From JBBDLF01 sp040879025 (lineage in GTDB: Bacteria > Pseudomonadota > Gammaproteobacteria > Pseudomonadales > Pseudohongiellaceae), in NCBI GenBank assembly GCA_040879025.1, contig JBBDLF010000004.1:1-50406 (forward strand): a stretch of DNA of 50,406 bases, in the 5' to 3' direction. The notes beneath the pieces are model-generated. The model saw only the letters and a list, made by a program, of their open reading frames with translations. It did no database searches and was not told the DNA's origin. Position numbers and translations under genes: made by a program. The number at the start of each line of letters is the position of its first letter. The first letter of the stretch is position 1. Shown here in pieces: positions 33,224-41,673 of this stretch.

Positions 33224-33387
33224 TAGTGTTCTGTCCCCAGCTCAACCGTTCACAACGGGCGCTTGGTCTTCAGGTGAAAAAATCAGTTATACTGGCAAAT
33301 CGCTGAATTCTCGCATTTTATGAGTATTGTTTTATACAGGTTCATACGGGTTTCAGGCAATCATTCACAAAATTACGGAGTAAACTC

Positions 33388-34809
33388 ATGCAGGCCCTGA
33401 CGAATTTCTACATCAATGGACAATGGGTGAAACCGGAAAACCACCCTACGCTGGATGTGATTAATCCGGCGACCGAAGAAGCCTTCGCTACGATAACCCT
33501 GGGTACTGCTGAGGATGTTGATCAGGCCGCGCGCGCGGCGCGCGCCGCCTTCCCCGTCTGGTCTGTCTCGTCAGTGGAAGAGCGGGTAGCGGCAATCGAG
33601 AAGATTGTCGCCGGGATGAAAGCCCGCAGCGATGAGCTGGCCACGGCGATATCCAATGAGATGGGAGCCCCTGTCAGTATGGCAAAGGCTGCACAGGTGG
33701 GCGCGGGCATGGCTCACTTCATGACGATTCTGAATATTCTGAAGAATTATCAGTTCGAGGAAGTCCGTGGCAGTACGCGCATCGTCAAGGAACCGGCCGG
33801 CGTGTGCGGTTTCATTACTCCCTGGAATTGGCCTCTGAATCAGATTACCTGCAAGGTCGCTCCGGCTCTCGCGGCGGGTTGCACCATGGTTTTGAAACCG
33901 AGTGAACTGGCTCCTGTCAGCGCTTGTATCCTCACGGAAATTATCGCCGGGGCCGGCCTGCCTCCCGGAGTTTTCAATCTGGTCAATGGTGACGGGCCCA
34001 CTGTAGGCGCGGCTATCGCCGCCCATCCGGAATTCGATGTAGTCTCTTTCACCGGGTCTACCCGCGCCGGACGCGAAGTAGCGAAAGCTGGCGCCGACAG
34101 CATCAAGCGCGTATTGCAGGAACTCGGTGGTAAATCCGCCAATATCATCCTTGGTGATGCGGATCTGGGCAAGGCTGTCACCGGAGGCGTACTGAGCTGT
34201 TTCAACAACAGCGGCCAATCGTGCAACGCGCCTACGCGAATGCTGGTACCGCGGCCAAGGCTCGCGGAGGCGGTTGAAATCGCCAGGGCGGCGGCGGGAA
34301 AGGCTGTCGTAGGCGACCCCGGCAACGAGAAGACTCGATTGGGTCCGGTGGTCAGCGAAACCCAGTTCAACAAGATTCAGCAGCTGATAAAACAGGCGAT
34401 TGACGAAGGTGCGGAACTGGTTGTCGGGGGCCCCGGACGTCCCGATGGATTGACCAAGGGCTACTACATCAAGCCCACGGTTTTTGCCAATGTGCGAAAT
34501 GACATGACCATCGCCCGCGAAGAGGTTTTTGGTCCGGTACTGTGCATTATTCCGTACAATGATGATGACGATGCCGTCAATATCGCCAACGACACTGAAT
34601 ACGGACTTTCGGGATACGTCTCCGGTGAACCGGAACATGCGCAGCAGGTGGCGAAGAAAATGCGCACGGGCATGGTGCATATCAACGGTGCAGGACCCGA
34701 TTTCGCCGCCCCGTTTGGAGGATACAAAAAGTCGGGCAACGGCCGCGAATGGGGACTCGAAGGATTTGAGGAATTTCTGGAAACCAAGGCAATTATGGGA
34801 GCCGCCTGA
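33388..34809 (+). CDS. NAD(P)-dependent aldehyde dehydrogenase
   Basis: A 473-aa cytoplasmic aldehyde dehydrogenase, full length for the family. The motifs are PWNWPLNQI (cofactor-site block), FTGSTRAG, catalytic Glu245 in ELGGKSAN, nucleophile Cys279 in NNSGQSCNAPTRML, and EVFGPVL. The NSGQSCNAPTR variant is common in members acting on aromatic or semialdehyde substrates, so the natural aldehyde is not fixed. It could finish oxidation of products from the nearby periplasmic enzymes (inference from context). The RBS is ACGGAGT. A VOC-family gene follows 15 nt after the stop. Confidence 0.93.
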   Translation: MQALTNFYINGQWVKPENHPTLDVINPATEEAFATITLGTAEDVDQAARAARAAFPVWSVSSVEERVAAIEKIVAGMKARSDELATAISNEMGAPVSMAKAAQVGAGMAHFMTILNILKNYQFEEVRGSTRIVKEPAGVCGFITPWNWPLNQITCKVAPALAAGCTMVLKPSELAPVSACILTEIIAGAGLPPGVFNLVNGDGPTVGAAIAAHPEFDVVSFTGSTRAGREVAKAGADSIKRVLQELGGKSANIILGDADLGKAVTGGVLSCFNNSGQSCNAPTRMLVPRPRLAEAVEIARAAAGKAVVGDPGNEKTRLGPVVSETQFNKIQQLIKQAIDEGAELVVGGPGRPDGLTKGYYIKPTVFANVRNDMTIAREEVFGPVLCIIPYNDDDDAVNIANDTEYGLSGYVSGEPEHAQQVAKKMRTGMVHINGAGPDFAAPFGGYKKSGNGREWGLEGFEEFLETKAIMGAA

Positions 34810-34824
34810 GAACGGGGTATTTTT

Positions 34825-35226
34825 ATGCTGAACATTCTAAAAGATGCAATTGACCTCGGAATCGTGACCGGCAACTCCGCGGCAATGGTGAGTTTCTATC
34901 GTGACCTGCTGGGACTGAAGGAAGAAGGTATTATTCCGATGCCGGGAGGCGGTACCATGCACCGCCTTAAGGCGGGTGACAGCATCATCAAAATTGTGGA
35001 GACCGATCCGGCTCCGCCCGAAGAAGCAATTCCCGGTGGAATCCGGGCTGCCACAGGATACCGCTACTGGACAATCACCGTTGGCAATCTGGAACAATGC
35101 CTGGAAGTGCTGCGTGGGAAAGACGTTCCGATTCCAGTGGGACCCAAAACGGTGCGCCCCGGCGTCACCATCGCCATGGTGGTGGATCCGGACGGTAACT
35201 GGCTCGAATTGATTCAGTACGATTAG
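34825..35226 (+). CDS. VOC-superfamily (glyoxalase/dioxygenase-like) protein
   Basis: A 133-aa single-domain protein with two beta-alpha-beta-beta-beta units: DLGIVTGNSAAMVSFYRDLL at the start and MVVDPDGNWLELIQY at the end. Candidate metal ligands are His45 (TMHRLKAG) in the first unit and Glu130 at the end. It could be an isomerase, lyase or dioxygenase; the family does not fix the reaction. It lies 15 nt after the aldehyde dehydrogenase and probably works with it, for example on a reactive aldehyde. Confidence 0.85.
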   Translation: MLNILKDAIDLGIVTGNSAAMVSFYRDLLGLKEEGIIPMPGGGTMHRLKAGDSIIKIVETDPAPPEEAIPGGIRAATGYRYWTITVGNLEQCLEVLRGKDVPIPVGPKTVRPGVTIAMVVDPDGNWLELIQYD

Positions 35227-35244
35227 ACACGCCACCGAAGCGCC

Positions 35245-35281
35245 AAACCTGATCCGGGCGCGGCGCCCGGATCAGGTTTTT
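35245..35281. terminator. Strong bidirectional terminator
   Basis: AAACCTGATCCGGGCGC (35245-35261) is the exact reverse complement of 35263-35279, with a single-base centre and a T-run after. It separates the VOC gene from the convergent slyD gene. Confidence 0.9.
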
Positions 35282-35330
35282 GGTCACTTCGCAGCACCGA
35301 CTGTTCCACTTTAACGGAACGCTCGGCCAC

Positions 35331-35804
35331 TCAATTGTGTACATGTCCGTGGGACATTTCCTCTTCAGTGGCCTCTCGCACCTTCACAACTTCAACATCA
35401 AAATGCAGGGTTTGTCCCGCCATCGGATGGTTGGCGTCGATGGTCACATCATCCCCGGAAACCTCGGTCACTCTGACCTGTTGCTGTTGGCCGCCCTCTC
35501 CCTGAGCGGTAAAAACCATTCCTGGTTCAATCGATTCGACGCCCTGAAACATGGATCGGTTGATCTGCTGTACCAATTCGGGATTCTGCTCGCCGTAGCC
35601 TTCGGCCGGCTCGATGCTGGCGGAAAACTTCACACCTTCGGACTTGCCCTGCAACTCCTTCTCCAGACCTGGAATCAGGTTATTGGAACCGTGCAGATAC
35701 GTGAGCGGCTCCTTGCCCGAGGAACTGTCCAGCGTTGTGCCTTCGTCATCTTTCAGTGTGTAGTGAATCGCAACTACTGTCTTATCGCCTATCATCAAAC
35801 TCAT
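35331..35804 (-). CDS. slyD: SlyD-like FKBP-type peptidyl-prolyl cis-trans isomerase
   Basis: A 157-aa cytoplasmic prolyl isomerase and chaperone. The family opening VVAIHYTLKDDEGTTLDSS is present, as is GSNNLIPGLEKELQG. The chaperone IF-domain between about 75 and 125 has YGEQNPELVQ and DANHPMAGQTLHFDVEV. The C-terminal tail is short (HGHVHN), so the extended His/Cys metal tail of E. coli SlyD is mostly missing. The start has GGAGG upstream. It is convergent with the VOC gene. Confidence 0.93.
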   Translation of the reverse strand: MSLMIGDKTVVAIHYTLKDDEGTTLDSSSGKEPLTYLHGSNNLIPGLEKELQGKSEGVKFSASIEPAEGYGEQNPELVQQINRSMFQGVESIEPGMVFTAQGEGGQQQQVRVTEVSGDDVTIDANHPMAGQTLHFDVEVVKVREATEEEMSHGHVHN

Positions 35805-35947
35805 TATCGCCTCCGCGAACTATCTTGATTTATCTAAACAACTATCGAAAACAGCACACGAGGAATTTCTATGAGGTTCGTGGGCGCATTCCGAATAGAA
35901 CCGCCATATTATTATCCCCCAACAGACTCAGGATTACAGGTCTGCCG

Positions 35948-36742
35948 CTAGGATTTTTCGTATTTTTGACCAAATTTCTGCTGCAGGCGCCGCATACCTC
36001 CCAGCCAACGGTCATAATCCGCCGCTTTGCGCTGCATATAGGTGAGAACCTGGGGATGGGGCAAAACCAGAAAACGTTCTTCAGCCAGCGTTTCAATTAC
36101 TGTCTGGGCAAGCTGGTCGGGTTCGAGCATTCCGTCCACGCCCGCGACGCCGCCGTCGCCCAATCCGGCTGTCATTTCGGTACGCACCGCTTGGGGGCAA
36201 AGCGCTGAGACTTTGATACCGCGGTCTCCGTAGGTAATTGAAAGCCATTCGGCAAAACCCACGGCCGCGTGCTTGGTGACCGCGTAGGGCGCCGAGCCGA
36301 CCTGACTCAACAGACCCGCCGCCGAGGCCGTATTCAGCAAATAGCCTTCGCCGCGCTCCAGCATGGACGGCAACACCGCTCTGGCGGCAAATACATGAGC
36401 CATCACATTGATGTCCCAGATCCTTTGCCAGTCGCCAGTGCTGACCTGCTCGTTTCCTGAAACGAATATTCCCGCGTTTGAACAGAACAGGTCTATTTGA
36501 CCAAACGTATCAATAGACTGGTCAACCAGTCTCTGAACTTGAAGCTCATCGCTGACATCCGCTTGTACACCGACTATGGTGGTAGCTTTGGTCATTTCCT
36601 GCTCGAGAACCTTTAACCCGGCTTCATTGATATCGGAAGCAACAACAGCCCGCGCCCGTTCCGCGGTAAACCGCCGACACAATGCCCTTCCGATGCCGCT
36701 GGCCGCTCCGGTGACAACAATGACTTTATCTTTAACATTCAT
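35948..36742 (-). CDS. Short-chain dehydrogenase/reductase
   Basis: A 264-aa classical SDR with the cofactor motif TGAASGIG (11-18), ADVSD at 61-65, NAG at 89-91, catalytic Ser140 and the YAVTK pair Tyr153/Lys157. Asp37 after the second strand suggests NAD(H) preference. The substrate is unknown. Its start codon shares one base with the stop of the upstream nitronate-monooxygenase-like gene (TGATG), so the two are translationally coupled. Confidence 0.9.
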   Translation of the reverse strand: MNVKDKVIVVTGAASGIGRALCRRFTAERARAVVASDINEAGLKVLEQEMTKATTIVGVQADVSDELQVQRLVDQSIDTFGQIDLFCSNAGIFVSGNEQVSTGDWQRIWDINVMAHVFAARAVLPSMLERGEGYLLNTASAAGLLSQVGSAPYAVTKHAAVGFAEWLSITYGDRGIKVSALCPQAVRTEMTAGLGDGGVAGVDGMLEPDQLAQTVIETLAEERFLVLPHPQVLTYMQRKAADYDRWLGGMRRLQQKFGQKYEKS

Positions 36743-37749
36743 CAGGCCGGCTCCCGTGCTTCGTCATTTGATGTCGAACTCATGCCGGCCAGCCTATCAT
36801 GGATGATGGATTCAGCCTCTTCGACAATCCTGGCGATCAATTCGGCGCAATCGGGTATATCATCGATCAACCCCATCACCATTCCGGCCGACCAGATTCC
36901 TGTTTCCAGGTCCCCACCTTCGAGCAGATCCCGACCGCTTGTTCCTTTCACCAACGGAGCCAGGTCGTCAAACCTGGTTTCACCTTCACGTTCCTCGATT
37001 GACACCACTTCCTGTGCGACAGAATTTTTGAACACTCGGGCTGTATTGTGCAGGCTACGGAAGATCAAGGACGTATCACGCTCAGTTGCTTCAACCATTT
37101 TTCGCTTGACGTTTTCGTGAATCGGCGCTTCGCGTGTCACCATGAACCGGGTGCCCATATTGATCCCGTCGGCTCCCATCGCGAGCGCCGCAACCAGGCC
37201 ACGGCCACTCCCGAACCCGCCGGATGCAAGAAACGGAATCTTGAGACGTTCGGCGGCAAGGGGCAACAGTATAAGATTTGTTACGTCATCTTCGCCCGGA
37301 TGGCCGGCGCACTCAAAGCCGTCCACACTCACAATGTCACAGCCAATGCGTTCAGCCTTCAGACAATGTCTGATGGATGTGCATTTGTGAATAATAGTGA
37401 TACCTGACCCTTTTAAAAGAGGCATATAAGGCTCGGGGTTTCTTCCTGCGGTTTCGACAATTTTTATACCGGAGTCGACGATGGCCTGAATATACTCATC
37501 GTAAGGAACCGGCTTGATTGTGGGGAGTATCGTCAGATTGACGCCGAACGGTTTATCGGTCATTTTACGGCAGCGTTCGATTTCCGCCAGTAGTGCATCG
37601 GGTGTCGGCTGGGTCAGCGCCGTGAGTATGCCGAGTCCACCTGCATTGGAAACCGCCGATGCCAGTTCGGCCCTGCCCACCCATTGCATGCCCCCTTGTA
37701 TCACAGGATGCGTTATACCCAACATTTGTGTGATTTTTGTTGTAATCAC
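36742..37749 (-). CDS. Nitronate monooxygenase-like FMN enzyme (NPD family)
   Basis: A 335-aa flavoprotein of the 2-nitropropane dioxygenase family. It has HPVIQGGMQWVGRAELASAV at the N-terminus, ECAGHPGEDD (a variant of the usual E-x-GGH block), FLASGGFGSGRGLVAALAMG, and MGTRFMVT at the FMN phosphate site. These enzymes oxidise alkyl nitronates or act as enoyl reductases, depending on subgroup. I chose GTG at 37749 because AAAGGGGGA lies about 8 nt upstream. It is coupled to the SDR gene and divergent from the second TonB receptor. Confidence 0.87.
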   Translation of the reverse strand: MITTKITQMLGITHPVIQGGMQWVGRAELASAVSNAGGLGILTALTQPTPDALLAEIERCRKMTDKPFGVNLTILPTIKPVPYDEYIQAIVDSGIKIVETAGRNPEPYMPLLKGSGITIIHKCTSIRHCLKAERIGCDIVSVDGFECAGHPGEDDVTNLILLPLAAERLKIPFLASGGFGSGRGLVAALAMGADGINMGTRFMVTREAPIHENVKRKMVEATERDTSLIFRSLHNTARVFKNSVAQEVVSIEEREGETRFDDLAPLVKGTSGRDLLEGGDLETGIWSAGMVMGLIDDIPDCAELIARIVEEAESIIHDRLAGMSSTSNDEAREPA

Positions 37750-38000
37750 GTTCCAGATTCCCCCTTTCCGCTGACGCGGGCGCCATTGGTACTGCACGGC
37801 CCGTCAGAGCACGGGCTAGTTTACGTGCTGTCTCCGGCAATGGCAAAGAAAGAGATTCTCACCCGGCGTTTATGGTAATATTCGGGACGTTTTAAATCGG
37901 GCTACGGTCTACATGGTTGAGCGTTAGCGCCGATAACAACTACACAAAGAAAAAACCACACAGAAAAGCAGTACCGGAAATCCGTCAAGGGAGATTATTT

Positions 38001-40085
38001 ATGACCAGAAAGCTTTTGGTAAGCGCCATCGCGATGGCCACCGCATTTACCGCCCACCAGGGCGCGGCCCAGTCGAATCAGGAGGCGGTGGAGGAAATTC
38101 TCGTCACCGCCGTTTCCCGGCGTCCCGAGGAACTGGCGGACGTCAATGCCAGTATATCTCTGCTCAGTGAGGAAGAATTGCGCTTGATCTCCGCCACCCA
38201 CTACCAGGAGGCGCTGAACCGCCTGCCGGGAGTCAACGTCAATCGCAATAATGGTCAGGAAAGCCTGATGTCCATCCGGTCACCTGTACTGACCGGAGCC
38301 GGCGCCTGCGGTAGCTTCCTGTTGGCCGAGGAAGGCATTCCGTTGCGCTCCGCCGGATTCTGTAACGTCAACGAGATGTTTGATGCCCACACTGAAAATG
38401 CCTCCCGCATCGAGGTTATCCGGGGACCGGGAAGCGCTTTCTACGGGTCCAATGCCGTACATGGTGTGGTCAACGTGGTATTGCCCGAACCGGGCGAGCG
38501 CGTTGAACTCTCCCTCGAAACCGGGCCGCGTGGATTTCTCCGGGCCAATGCCGGGCTCGGCGTTGAATCCGGAAACTTCAAGCAACTTTTGTTGATCAAC
38601 ACCACCAACGAAGAAGGCTGGGCTGACGACAGCGGCTACGACCAGCAAAAAGGCTCCTGGCTCTACGACTACACAACGGCCGGAGGCTTTCAGCTTAACG
38701 GGGGGGTGACGTTCACCAACCTGAACCAGGAAACCGCCGGTTACGTGGAAGGTTACCGGGCCTATGCCGATGATGACCTGAAGGATTCCAACTCAAATCC
38801 GGAAGCCTACCGGGATACGCAAAGCACCCGTGTCTGGACCCGTATCAGCAGGGAGCTGGACTCGGGCTGGGAGCTGATGCTGACCCCCTATTTTCGTGAA
38901 GCCAACATGACGTTCATTCAGCACTTCCTGCCTGGCGCGCCTGTGGAAGACAATGAGCATCGTAGTCTCGGTCTGCAGTTCGCGGCTTATCGCGATCTCG
39001 CGGGCGACGCCACCCTGGCACTCGGCCTCGACGCCGAAAGCACCACGGGCAGACTGCTCCAGACCCAGGAAAACCCCACCCAGGGATCTCCATTCCTGGT
39101 GGGGACAATTCCAGTTGGCAAGCATTACGATTATGAAGTCGATGCGACTCAATACGCCCCGTTCGCACAATACCAGCGATTCTGGGAAAACGGCTGGGAC
39201 ATCACTTTGGGTTTGCGTTATGAGAGCATGGAGTACGACTACGATAACCAGATGATCGCCGGGCGGACGATGGAGAATGGTGTACCTTGCGGTTTTGGTG
39301 GCTGCCGTTACAACCGGCCCGCGGACCGTAGCGACGATTTTGGCAACTGGTCTCCCAAAGTGGGCGTCCGCTACCAGTTGACAGACGAGCACAATATTCA
39401 GGCCCGCATGAAAAAGGGTTTCCGCGCGCCCCAGGCCACTGAGCTGTATCGGTTGCAAAATGAACAGTCAGTAGCCGATCTGGACAGCGTGGAACTGGAC
39501 AGCTACGAGCTGGCGCTCGAAGGTGGCGGCGACAACTGGCGCTACGCTCTGACCGGCTATCTCATGGACAAGCAAAATGAGATCATTAACGACAGCGCCC
39601 GGGTTAACCTGAATGACAGCGATACTCGTCACCGGGGCCTGGAACTGTCGGGCAGCGTTGATCTCACCGAGAGCCTGACATTGCTGGGGGCTTATAATAT
39701 TGCGCGTCATACCTATGAGAACGACCTTGAATCCGGTGGCGTTGCGATCGAAGGTAACGACGTGGATACCGCGCCGCGCCGATTCGGGAATTTCATTCTG
39801 CAGTGGCGCCCACTTAATGACGTGGTCACCGAACTCGAGTGGGTAAACATGGGTGAGTACTACAGCAACCCGGAAAATCTCAATGAGTACGAAGGTCACG
39901 ACCTGTTCAATCTGCGCGCGCGCTGGCAGATCAATCCGTCATTGAACGTCGCCTTGAACATCATGAACGTGACCGACGAGGAATATGCTGAACGGGCCGA
40001 CTGGACCACGTTCGGAGGCGACCGCTATTTTGTCGGCGAACCGGTTCGGGCGTTCCTGTCAGTGAGCTGGGCGATGCCCAACTAG
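38001..40085 (+). CDS. TonB-dependent outer-membrane receptor
   Basis: A 694-aa outer-membrane transporter of ordinary size. The signal peptide ends near GAAQS. A TonB-box-like VEEILVTAV follows. The plug has LNRLPGVNVNRNNGQ, ASRIEVIRGPGSAFYGSNAV and GVVNVV. The barrel has the family block GFRAPQATELYRLQN and the C-terminal strand VRAFLSVSWAMPN. Two Cys pairs (GACGSF with GFCNVN; PCGFGGCRY) probably form loop disulfides. The substrate is unknown. The start is backed by AAGGGAG; upstream in-frame residues are not part of the protein. It ends at a terminator that overlaps a MITE-like end. Confidence 0.93.
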   Translation: MTRKLLVSAIAMATAFTAHQGAAQSNQEAVEEILVTAVSRRPEELADVNASISLLSEEELRLISATHYQEALNRLPGVNVNRNNGQESLMSIRSPVLTGAGACGSFLLAEEGIPLRSAGFCNVNEMFDAHTENASRIEVIRGPGSAFYGSNAVHGVVNVVLPEPGERVELSLETGPRGFLRANAGLGVESGNFKQLLLINTTNEEGWADDSGYDQQKGSWLYDYTTAGGFQLNGGVTFTNLNQETAGYVEGYRAYADDDLKDSNSNPEAYRDTQSTRVWTRISRELDSGWELMLTPYFREANMTFIQHFLPGAPVEDNEHRSLGLQFAAYRDLAGDATLALGLDAESTTGRLLQTQENPTQGSPFLVGTIPVGKHYDYEVDATQYAPFAQYQRFWENGWDITLGLRYESMEYDYDNQMIAGRTMENGVPCGFGGCRYNRPADRSDDFGNWSPKVGVRYQLTDEHNIQARMKKGFRAPQATELYRLQNEQSVADLDSVELDSYELALEGGGDNWRYALTGYLMDKQNEIINDSARVNLNDSDTRHRGLELSGSVDLTESLTLLGAYNIARHTYENDLESGGVAIEGNDVDTAPRRFGNFILQWRPLNDVVTELEWVNMGEYYSNPENLNEYEGHDLFNLRARWQINPSLNVALNIMNVTDEEYAERADWTTFGGDRYFVGEPVRAFLSVSWAMPN

Positions 40086-40110
40086 GGAACCTCTGAAAAA
40101 TTCTGCTCCG
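40083..40110. repeat. MITE-like terminal repeat end, single copy
   Basis: AGGGAACCTCTGAAAAATTC directly follows the TonB receptor stop. It matches the end of the 93-bp element at 46702-46794 (reverse-strand AGGGAACCTCTGATTAATTC) in 18 of 20 positions. The opposite inverted end was not found before the terminator, so this is a decayed or solo end. Confidence 0.6.
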
Positions 40111-40136
40111 GTCGATTCGATGTAAAGCAGACCTGA

Positions 40137-40164
40137 ATGCCGGCTCTGGAGCCGGCATTTTTTT
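40137..40164 (+). terminator. Rho-independent terminator
   Basis: ATGCCGGCTC (40137-40146) pairs with GAGCCGGCAT (40149-40158), followed by a run of T. It ends the TonB receptor transcript and precedes the Nudix gene by about 12 nt. Confidence 0.9.
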
Positions 40165-40176
40165 GCGAGGTGCATC

Positions 40177-40833
40177 TTGTCTAGGTCCAGTAAGTCACAA
40201 CTCGCCGATCCCGCGCTGCAAAACCTGCTGGCGTTCCTCGCCAGCCGCCAGCCGGAACCCGGCGAAAGCATTGCGCACCCCGATCACTCGGTCAATGCGT
40301 TGATGTGCGATGATTCGCTGATTCTGCGGCAGGCCTCGGTTCTGATACCGGTTATCCGGCCTGTCGACGACGCCGATGCGCGGGTAGTTTTGACAGTCAG
40401 GTCGAAAACATTGAGCCGGCACGCAGGCCAGGTGAGTCTGCCCGGCGGCACTCGCGAACCCGGCGACAAGGATGCCGTGGCCACCGCATTGCGGGAAGCG
40501 GAAGAGGAAATCGGATTGAAGCCATCGGAAGTTGAAGTGGTGGGAACACTGGAGGATATTCTGATTCCCACTGGTTTCCGGGTGACGCCGGTGGTGGGGC
40601 TGGTCCGGCCCGGCCTGACCTATATTCCCTGCCCGATCGAAGTGGCGGATATTTTCGAGGCGCCACTTTCATTGCTTCTGGATCAACGCTCTTATCTGCC
40701 CGCGACCATGATCATGAAAAATCTGCCACGGCGCATACTGGAACTGCGGTACACAAAATACCGTATTTGGGGCGCAACGGCGGCAATCCTGCATCACCTG
40801 GCCCGCGAAGTGGATTCCTTCAGCCGGCAATAG
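40177..40833 (+). CDS. Nudix hydrolase, CoA pyrophosphatase (NudL)-like
   Basis: A 218-aa cytoplasmic protein with the Nudix box in its NudL variant (GGTREPGDKDAVATALREAE then EEIGL). The preceding RHAGQVSLPGG is the CoA-pyrophosphatase UPF0035-type mark. It would split CoA or acyl-CoA to phosphopantetheine and 3',5'-ADP. The TTG start at 40177 has GAGG 6 nt upstream; no ATG lies near the family start. It sits alone between a terminator and a convergent diguanylate cyclase. Confidence 0.85.
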   Translation: MSRSSKSQLADPALQNLLAFLASRQPEPGESIAHPDHSVNALMCDDSLILRQASVLIPVIRPVDDADARVVLTVRSKTLSRHAGQVSLPGGTREPGDKDAVATALREAEEEIGLKPSEVEVVGTLEDILIPTGFRVTPVVGLVRPGLTYIPCPIEVADIFEAPLSLLLDQRSYLPATMIMKNLPRRILELRYTKYRIWGATAAILHHLAREVDSFSRQ

Positions 40834-40863
40834 CCTTCAGACGCTGCAAGAAGCGTCCCGGCT

Positions 40864-41511
40864 TCATCCGGCGGGGTGTGATTCGGCGGAATCCAGTGAG
40901 TTCGGGGCACAGACACGGTCCCTGCCGCGATCCTTGGCCAGATACAATAAGCGATCCACGTCTTTGACAAATTCCTCGACACTGCGCGTATCACTGTAGC
41001 TGTAAACATCAACGCCGAAGCTGGCCGTGAGCTTGACCGAACCTTTGCCATGACGCACACCCACACTCCGGACCAGGCGACGTATGCGATTGGCAAACAG
41101 CGTACCTTCCGGCAGCCTGGTATCGGGCAGAATGACCGTAAATTCCTCGCCTCCGTAGCGACAGGCGATATCCAGCTTACGGGTAGTACGGCGGATAATG
41201 GCGGCAATATGATTCAGGGTGCGATTGCCGAACTCATGGCCGTACGCGTCGTTGATTTCCTTGAAATGGTCCAGGTCAATCATGATCAATACAGTGGCCT
41301 GGCCGGAGCGCCGGGTGCGCTCCATTTCCAGTTCCAGTGCCTGATTGAAATAGCGGTAGTTAAACAGTCCCGTCAGTTCGTCGGTGCGCACCAACGCTGA
41401 CAATTCCCCCAGTTCTTCCCGGAGCCGGCGCAGTTCCAGCAAGTTCGGACACAGATCACCAGCGGTACAGTGGTGAATTGCATCGAATGCTGATCTGGAG
41501 TCATCGCTCAT
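40864..41511 (-). CDS. Diguanylate cyclase (single GGDEF domain)
   Basis: A 215-aa protein that makes cyclic di-GMP. It has DELTGLFNYRYF, a full GGEEF active site (120-124) and an RKLD motif (111-114) five residues before it, the usual product-inhibition I-site. The N-terminal 40 residues (four Cys/His among MSDDSRSAFDAIHHCTAG and CPNLLEL) form no known sensor domain, but a Cys/His cluster (His13, His14, Cys15, Cys21) could bind metal or sense redox (inference). It is cytoplasmic. Confidence 0.9.
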   Translation of the reverse strand: MSDDSRSAFDAIHHCTAGDLCPNLLELRRLREELGELSALVRTDELTGLFNYRYFNQALELEMERTRRSGQATVLIMIDLDHFKEINDAYGHEFGNRTLNHIAAIIRRTTRKLDIACRYGGEEFTVILPDTRLPEGTLFANRIRRLVRSVGVRHGKGSVKLTASFGVDVYSYSDTRSVEEFVKDVDRLLYLAKDRGRDRVCAPNSLDSAESHPAG

Positions 41512-41673
41512 GGCAGGCCGCCCGGCAGCTTTGGTTGGGGGACGGGGTGAACAGGCACGGTGACGTCACTTGGTCCGGCACCTGGTCCCCTGGTCGAGAT
41601 CTGGCAACCCTGAATATGACAGATTGACACAGCGTTTGGAAACCTGTTTTTGCATTTTCAATACCGCATGATG

